From an uncultured Eubacteriales bacterium (GTDB lineage: Bacteria; Bacillota; Clostridia; Oscillospirales; Acutalibacteraceae), in the NCBI GenBank assembly GCA_934486455.1, contig CAKSPR010000052.1, positions 1-10,333 of the forward strand: a stretch of DNA of 10,333 nt, given 5' to 3'. This document shows, piece after piece, positions 6,680 to 10,333 of the stretch. The notes beneath the pieces are model-generated. The model was not told the origin of the DNA. It did no database searches and was given only the letters and a program-made list of their open reading frames with translations. Positions within the stretch are counted from its first letter, which is position 1, and every line of letters begins with the position of its first letter. Both the position numbers and the translations under genes were made by a program.

Positions 6680-7225
6680 TTATGAAAAGGATTTTTGCGG
6701 GTTGTTTCTTGTCTGAACACCGTCGGCGCAGAAGTCAAATGTGAGGGTGTTGTTTTGCGTGTCGTTTCCGGCATTTTCGGGATAATGGAAGTATATCGAA
6801 AGATTTTTTCGCCGACCGACCCCGAGTGTGTCGTCGGCCGCGGCCACGCCGTCTCTTGTGAGGCTTTCGGCCGTACCGTTGTAAAGAATTTTGTCTTTGT
6901 CTTTAACCGTTATTTCAAGCACGTTTGCGAGATTTCCCTTAACATTGTCGAAATAGAGCTTGTAATAAATCTCGTCGGAGCTGTTGTTTTCGATGAAGAA
7001 GTCCTTTTTAACCGTCATTCCCGGTTCGAAAACAAATTCGTGCTCGGAAATCACCGACTTTGAATCGTTGAGATTTATGGCGACACTGCCGGTGGAAAAA
7101 AGGTTGTTTTCCAAGGTGAGGGTGGAATATATAAGGGCAAAGGTGGTTATAACAAGACATATGAGAAGGGCAACTATAACAATAATCTGCGCTTTAAGCT
7201 TTTTCGAAAGGGAACTGTCAGTCAT
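6680..7225 (-). CDS. TasA/camelysin-like exported fibre protein
   Basis: The predicted product is 181 aa. A signal/anchor helix (about 13-34) is followed by the family-like segment NNLFSTGSVAINLND (40-54), then FEPGMTVKKDFFIENNSSDE (66-85), LANVLEITVKD and LYNGTAESL. The C-terminus reads DFCADGVQTRNNPQKSF, a pattern I associate with camelysin/TasA-type proteins of Clostridia. These proteins are cut by a SipW-type peptidase, encoded next door, and in Bacillus they form amyloid-like extracellular fibres. I chose the ATG at 7225 because AAGGAGG sits 9 nt upstream. The upstream ATG at 7246 lacks a site. The first 8 nt (ATGACTGA) overlap the stop of the preceding gene, so the two are translationally coupled. 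Whether it still has any protease activity (the M73 label of the family) cannot be judged. Confidence 0.86.
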   Translation of the reverse strand: MTDSSLSKKLKAQIIVIVALLICLVITTFALIYSTLTLENNLFSTGSVAINLNDSKSVISEHEFVFEPGMTVKKDFFIENNSSDEIYYKLYFDNVKGNLANVLEITVKDKDKILYNGTAESLTRDGVAAADDTLGVGRRKNLSIYFHYPENAGNDTQNNTLTFDFCADGVQTRNNPQKSFS

Positions 7226-8009
7226 TCTCCGTTTCCTCCTTTTCATCCTTGCCGCGGCGTTTTAAAACGATTATGGCGGCTGCCGAAACAGCAAGCAGAC
7301 CTCCTGCAATAAAGACGGCGGTGCTGTCGAAGGTTTTTGGGGGCTTGTCGAGGCCTGAAACATCCTCTTCGGCTATCCACCATTTAAAGTCGGCGATCAG
7401 TGATTTGTTCATATAGTCGTTGCCTACCGATGTGGAAAGATAGGCGGTAATTTCATAGTAAACCCTGTCGGTTGAGTTTTTGCCGGTCAGCTCCTTTTGC
7501 ATGGCATCGGGAACATCCTTCATAAGCCCGTCGAAAAGCGTCTCGCCGCTTACGGGGTCGCTGATTTTTACCTTTAAAACCTCGGCCAGCTTTTCATACC
7601 CCTCTCTTACATCGGCGGTAAAGTTGAGAGTGACCGAGTTTTTGTGGGCAACATCTATTTCGAAGGTTTTTGTTACCGCATCGCCGGGGAACATATTTTC
7701 GGCCGTGAAGGGAACCGAGCTTTCATATTTTTCGGAGGAAAAGGAAATGACCGTTGTATCCGAAGGAGAAGCCTTCGCCGCAAGCGGCAAGAGGTTTATT
7801 CTGTTTTGTATAATTGCAGGCAGGCTTCCGCTTTTGTCCGAAAGCTGTCGGTCGGTTATGATGTTATCACCGGTTTTTGAGGTGGATATATCGGTTTTCC
7901 CTTTAACGTGCACAAAGACCAAGGCCGCAATGCTTATGCAAAGCAGCACCGAAAGAACGATTATTGCAATTTTAGCCGAGGAGACCTTTTTGTTTGTGTT
8001 GTCGCACAT
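7218..8009 (-). CDS. TasA-like surface protein with C-terminal membrane anchor
   Basis: The predicted product is 263 aa. An N-terminal hydrophobic helix (about 12-34) is followed by a variable linker (35-85) and a beta-rich domain with ENMFPGDAVTKTFEIDV (104-120), LAEVLKVKI, LFDGLMKDVPDAM and VGNDYMNKSLIADFKWWIAEE (195-215). This layout fits larger TasA-related, SipW-associated surface proteins. The end looks like a cell-wall sorting signal: KPPKTFDST (222-230), a hydrophobic helix (about 231-249), then KRRGK and an acidic tail. Phe replaces the Gly expected in a PPKTG-type sortase motif. The start ATG at 8009 has AAGGAGGT with 7-nt spacing. The upstream ATGs at 8036 and 8033 lie before that site. 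It is the first gene of the operon behind a strong SigA promoter. Confidence 0.85.
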   Translation of the reverse strand: MCDNTNKKVSSAKIAIIVLSVLLCISIAALVFVHVKGKTDISTSKTGDNIITDRQLSDKSGSLPAIIQNRINLLPLAAKASPSDTTVISFSSEKYESSVPFTAENMFPGDAVTKTFEIDVAHKNSVTLNFTADVREGYEKLAEVLKVKISDPVSGETLFDGLMKDVPDAMQKELTGKNSTDRVYYEITAYLSTSVGNDYMNKSLIADFKWWIAEEDVSGLDKPPKTFDSTAVFIAGGLLAVSAAAIIVLKRRGKDEKEETEND

Positions 8010-8038
8010 AAACACTACCTCCTTATTTTTCATCATAT

Positions 8039-8067
8039 ATTATACTACCGTATAACTTTTAAATCAA
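8039..8067 (-). promoter_or_regulatory. SigA promoter of the TasA/SipW-like operon
   Basis: On the minus strand TTGATT (8062-8067) is followed by exactly 17 bp and then TATAAT (8039-8044). Transcription would start near 8032, only about 20 nt before the start codon, leaving just enough room for the Shine-Dalgarno. The match to a vegetative SigA promoter suggests the cassette is not strictly a forespore or mother-cell gene set. Confidence 0.82.
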
Positions 8068-8213
8068 TCGCAAAATTACATTTTTTTTATTTTTGTTTAA
8101 AGTTACAAGCATATTCAAAGCATGTTGATAAAATGGATAAATCTGATAAAAAATAAACTCTGCCGTGAATTATTGTCTTTTGCTCTGCCGATAATATTCC
8201 CGAGGTGGGAAAA

Positions 8214-8987
8214 ATGCAATACAGCAGAGTGGAAATATGCGGAGTGGACACATCGAAGCTGACCGTGCTGAGCGAAAAGGAAAAAATGCGTCTTTTAAGG
8301 GAAGCTCACGAGGGAAACGAGGCGTCGAGAGAAAAGCTCATTAAAAGCAATTTGCGGCTTGTGCTCAGTGCCGTGCAGAAATTTTCCTCCCGCGGAGAAA
8401 ATCCCGACGATCTTTTTCAGGTGGGATGCATCGGACTTATAAAGGCGATCGACAGGTTTAATCTTGACATTGATGTTAAATTTTCCACCTATGCCGTTCC
8501 GATGATTTTAGGAGAGCTGAGAAGATTTTTAAGGGACAACGGGCAGCTGCGGGTATCCCGCTCTATAAGAGACACGGCTTATCACGCCATGCGGGTCAAG
8601 GAAAAACTGCAAATGAAGCTTCAAAGAGAGCCGAAGATCGAAGAGATCGCACAGCAGATGAATCTTCCCAAGGAGGAGGTCGTTATGGCTCTTGAAAGCA
8701 TTGTCGATCCGCTTTCTTTAAGCGAGCCGGTTTTTTCCGACGGGGGAGATACCATTTATGTCGAGGATCAGATCGGAGACAAAAACGACGATAAAAACTG
8801 GCTTGACAGTATTATGCTGAGGGACGCCATGGAAAAGCTGGGCAAAAGAGAAAAACAGATACTTTACTCCCGCTTTTTAAAGGGAAAGACCCAGGTCGAG
8901 GTTGCAAGGGAAATAGGCATTTCTCAAGCTCAGGTCAGCCGTCTCGAAAAAAATGCCATTAACGCTATAAGAGCCAGTACAAGGTGA
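8214..8987 (+). CDS. sigG: Sporulation sigma factor SigG (late forespore)
   Basis: The predicted product is 257 aa. The N-terminus (VEICGVDTSKLTVLS) is diagnostic of SigG. Region 2 has NLRLVLSAVQKFSSRGENPDDLFQVG split over 46-71 and VKFSTYAVPMILGELRRFLRD (88-108), which recognises the -10. Region 3 spans about 110-170. The region 4 helix-turn-helix is KTQVEVAREIGISQAQVSRLEK (225-246). SigG drives late forespore genes after engulfment. The ATG at 8214 fits the homologous N-terminus and has GAGGTGG 5-6 nt upstream. A GTG at 8205 lies inside that Shine-Dalgarno. In the 8068-8213 leader I could not fix a SigF/SigG promoter: GCATA (8109) and TGATAAAAT (8126) look right singly, but the 12-bp spacer is too short. 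No clear terminator follows the gene. Confidence 0.97.
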   Translation: MQYSRVEICGVDTSKLTVLSEKEKMRLLREAHEGNEASREKLIKSNLRLVLSAVQKFSSRGENPDDLFQVGCIGLIKAIDRFNLDIDVKFSTYAVPMILGELRRFLRDNGQLRVSRSIRDTAYHAMRVKEKLQMKLQREPKIEEIAQQMNLPKEEVVMALESIVDPLSLSEPVFSDGGDTIYVEDQIGDKNDDKNWLDSIMLRDAMEKLGKREKQILYSRFLKGKTQVEVAREIGISQAQVSRLEKNAINAIRASTR

Positions 8988-9069
8988 CCGGGACGGCGGA
9001 TGCAGTGCATCTTTAAAGCTATACGGCCTCTGTCGCCTTAACCGAAAAAGATATTTTGACAAAAAGATG

Positions 9070-9097
9070 TTGACAAATGTCGAAAGAGTGATATAAT
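9070..9097 (+). promoter_or_regulatory. SigA promoter of the thiT transcript
   Basis: TTGACA (9070-9075) and TATAAT (9092-9097) are both consensus, with a 16-bp spacer. A second TTGACA lies at 9056-9061 because AAAAAGAT...TTGACA is repeated in tandem (9045-9061 and 9061-9075). Only the downstream copy is correctly spaced. The start would be near 9104, just before the riboswitch. Confidence 0.88.
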
Positions 9098-9110
9098 ACA
9101 GTTGAATTGA

Positions 9111-9199
9111 ACAGGGGTGCTGATGAAATTCGGCTGAGATAAAAGTTAGTATACTTTTGACCCTTATACCTGATGCGGATAATGCCGACGAAGGAAGTT
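9111..9199 (+). ncRNA. TPP riboswitch (thi box)
   Basis: The conserved blocks appear in order: GGGGTGC (9114-9120), GGCTGAGAT (around 9133-9141), GACCCTTATACCTGATGCGG (around 9159-9178) and ATAATGCCGACGAAGGAAG. These are the pyrimidine- and pyrophosphate-sensing helices of the thiamine pyrophosphate aptamer. Together with the intrinsic terminator that follows and the thiT gene downstream, this predicts that high TPP stops transcription before thiT. Confidence 0.95.
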
Positions 9200-9214
9200 T
9201 TAAAAAAACTTTAC

Positions 9215-9250
9215 GCAGTCTTGCTTTTCGCAGGGCTGTTTTTTGTTTTT
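9215..9250 (+). terminator. Riboswitch-controlled intrinsic terminator
   Basis: GCAGTCTTGC (9215-9224) pairs with GCAGGGCTGT (9230-9239) around a TTTTC loop, ten pairs with wobbles, followed directly by TTTTTTGTTTTT. It lies 15 nt after the aptamer. An AT-rich self-complementary segment between them (AAGTTTT/AAAACTT, 9195-9211) may take part in the switch between the two states. Confidence 0.85.
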
Positions 9251-9389
9251 ACTGCCTGTTCAATGAAACATTGCGCCGACAGAGCGGGAGAATGTCTGTA
9301 TGGAGGCGGTTGCGCTTTTCTCACATCCCGTAATTGCCCGTAAGAAGCTGTCATCCGACCGTGCCGCGCGCATAAAAGGAGCGTTACAT

Positions 9390-10199
9390 ATGGAAAAAAC
9401 AAATCGAACCAAACAATTGGCCGAAAGCGCCGTTATGGTTGCCGCGGCCACCGTGCTCAGCCTCATAACGGTCATTAAAATGCCCTACGGCGGCTCGGTC
9501 ACACCCTTCAGCATGCTTCCCATCATCATCATCGCATACCGTTACGGTACCGTATCGGGGCTGGTTACCGGTCTTTGTTACGGCCTTATCCAGATGATTC
9601 TGGGCGCAAGCAACCTGTCCTATGCCACATCCTTCGGCGCCGCCGTTGCGATAATTCTGCTTGATTATCTTATCGCTTTCGGTGCAATGGGACTTGCCGG
9701 AGTCTTTAAAAAGGCTGTTAAGGATCCCGTTGCATCCATAACCCTCGGCACTATTCTCGCCTGCTTTGTGCGTTATATCTGCCATGTTATCTCCGGCTGC
9801 ACGGTATGGGCGGGCGTTTCCATCCCCGACACCGACGGACTGGTTTACTCCCTTGTTTACAACTCGGCATACATGGTTCCCGAGACCATTCTGACCGTTG
9901 CCGGCGCAATCTGGCTGTTCAGCCTTCTCGATTTCAGAAAGCCCGAGCTTACCCGCATGGTCAGAGAAAAGAATTCCAAGGCCTACACCGCATTTACCTC
10001 GGTTTCTCTGCTTTCGATAATCGCTGTTATTGTTTACGATGCTATATCCGTGTTCGGCGCAATTCAGAGCGAGGAAGGCTTTGACATCACCCTGATTTCC
10101 AATGCAAATTTCTCTCTTATGGGAATTATTACGGCAATCGGAGCGGTGCTTTCGGTAGTGCTGTTTGTCATCGCAAAACAGGGATTTGAAAAGAAATAA
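9390..10199 (+). CDS. thiT: ThiT, thiamine-binding subunit of an ECF transporter
   Basis: The predicted product is 269 aa and takes up thiamine with the shared ECF energising module, which is not encoded here. The core (1-182) has about six membrane helices and the family motifs MPYGGSVTPFSMLPI (31-45), LLDYLIAF (90-97), YICHVISGCTVWA (129-141, His132 and Trp140 probably contact thiamine) and YSLVYNSAYMVPE (153-165). The known Lactococcus ThiT has Glu where LLDY has Asp92, a conservative change. Residues about 205-224 and 241-262 form two further hydrophobic helices beyond the usual length of about 190 aa. I chose the ATG at 9390 because AAAAGGAG lies 8 nt upstream and the protein then begins like the family. 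An in-frame ATG at 9300 would add 30 unrelated residues. Confidence 0.94.
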   Translation: MEKTNRTKQLAESAVMVAAATVLSLITVIKMPYGGSVTPFSMLPIIIIAYRYGTVSGLVTGLCYGLIQMILGASNLSYATSFGAAVAIILLDYLIAFGAMGLAGVFKKAVKDPVASITLGTILACFVRYICHVISGCTVWAGVSIPDTDGLVYSLVYNSAYMVPETILTVAGAIWLFSLLDFRKPELTRMVREKNSKAYTAFTSVSLLSIIAVIVYDAISVFGAIQSEEGFDITLISNANFSLMGIITAIGAVLSVVLFVIAKQGFEKK

Positions 10200-10225
10200 A
10201 GCTGTTCATTAAAATATCGGAAAAA

Positions 10226-10263
10226 CGGGGAAAGGGGAAACCCTTTCTCCGCTTTTTCTTTTG
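10226..10263 (+). terminator. Intrinsic terminator of thiT
   Basis: CGGGGAAAGGG (10226-10236) pairs with CCCTTTCTCCG (10241-10251), eleven pairs with one wobble and a GAAA loop, followed by CTTTTTCTTTT. It ends the monocistronic thiT transcript. The last 70 bases of the window hold no recognisable gene. Confidence 0.9.
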
Positions 10264-10333
10264 CGGTACATCCGACGATTTCCCGCGGAAAGCACACGGC
10301 TTTTCACCTCTGCCGAGGAAAACGGCCCGGTTT

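Noticed and set aside
9078..9084. Exact Spo0A-box heptamer TGTCGAA inside the thiT promoter spacer
   Set aside because: Identical copies occur by chance inside coding sequence at 6946-6952 and 7325-7331, so a single heptamer carries little weight and thiT has no clear sporulation link.
9292..9389. Short upstream frame and in-frame upstream ATG (9300) before thiT
   Set aside because: The added 30 residues do not resemble ThiT, and the ATG at 9390 has the better ribosome binding site. The 13-codon frame at 9292 has too short a Shine-Dalgarno spacing.

Overview
The window looks like chromosomal DNA of an endospore-forming Bacillota, most likely a class Clostridia gut-type lineage. The evidence is the presence of spoIIGA, sigE and sigG, a thiT gene behind a TPP riboswitch, Gram-positive Shine-Dalgarno sites (AAGGAGG-type), frequent TTG/GTG starts, and a class A penicillin-binding protein (PBP) of the clostridial type. 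Base composition is intermediate and no transposase, phage gene, tRNA, rRNA or CRISPR array was seen.

Layout, left to right. (1) A small membrane-anchored protein with a BofC C-terminal-like domain lies on the minus strand (15-341). (2) A divergent intergenic region of about 320 bp carries a promoter and a highly structured leader for (3) a bifunctional class A PBP (661-3153). (4) An intergenic region with two hairpins, a strong terminator and a possible Spo0A-type promoter precedes (5) the sporulation pair spoIIGA-sigE (3419-5006), whose genes overlap by 32 nt. The mother-cell sigma factor is made as an inactive pro-protein and SpoIIGA is its protease. (6) A bidirectional terminator separates sigE from (7) a convergent minus-strand operon (8009 down to 5127). 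That operon encodes a TasA/camelysin-like protein with a C-terminal membrane anchor, a second shorter TasA/camelysin-like protein, an ER-type (SipW-like) signal peptidase and a third short exported protein with a SipW-type N-terminus. It is driven by a near-consensus SigA promoter (TTGATT-17-TATAAT). (8) Divergent from it is sigG (8214-8987), the late forespore sigma factor. (9) A consensus SigA promoter, a TPP riboswitch and an intrinsic terminator then control (10) thiT, the substrate-binding subunit of an energy-coupling factor (ECF) thiamine transporter (9390-10199), which ends at a strong terminator.

How the genes fit together. The usual spoIIGA-sigE-sigG block of endospore formers is split here by a self-contained secretion/fibre cassette. 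The signal peptidase probably processes its own neighbours, which would build an extracellular or envelope fibre-like material. The cassette is transcribed against sigE, and the terminator between them should block sigE-to-sigG readthrough, so sigG must rely on its own promoter. The split is the most unusual feature of the window. The structured RNAs in front of the PBP gene and inside the cassette are the next most interesting.
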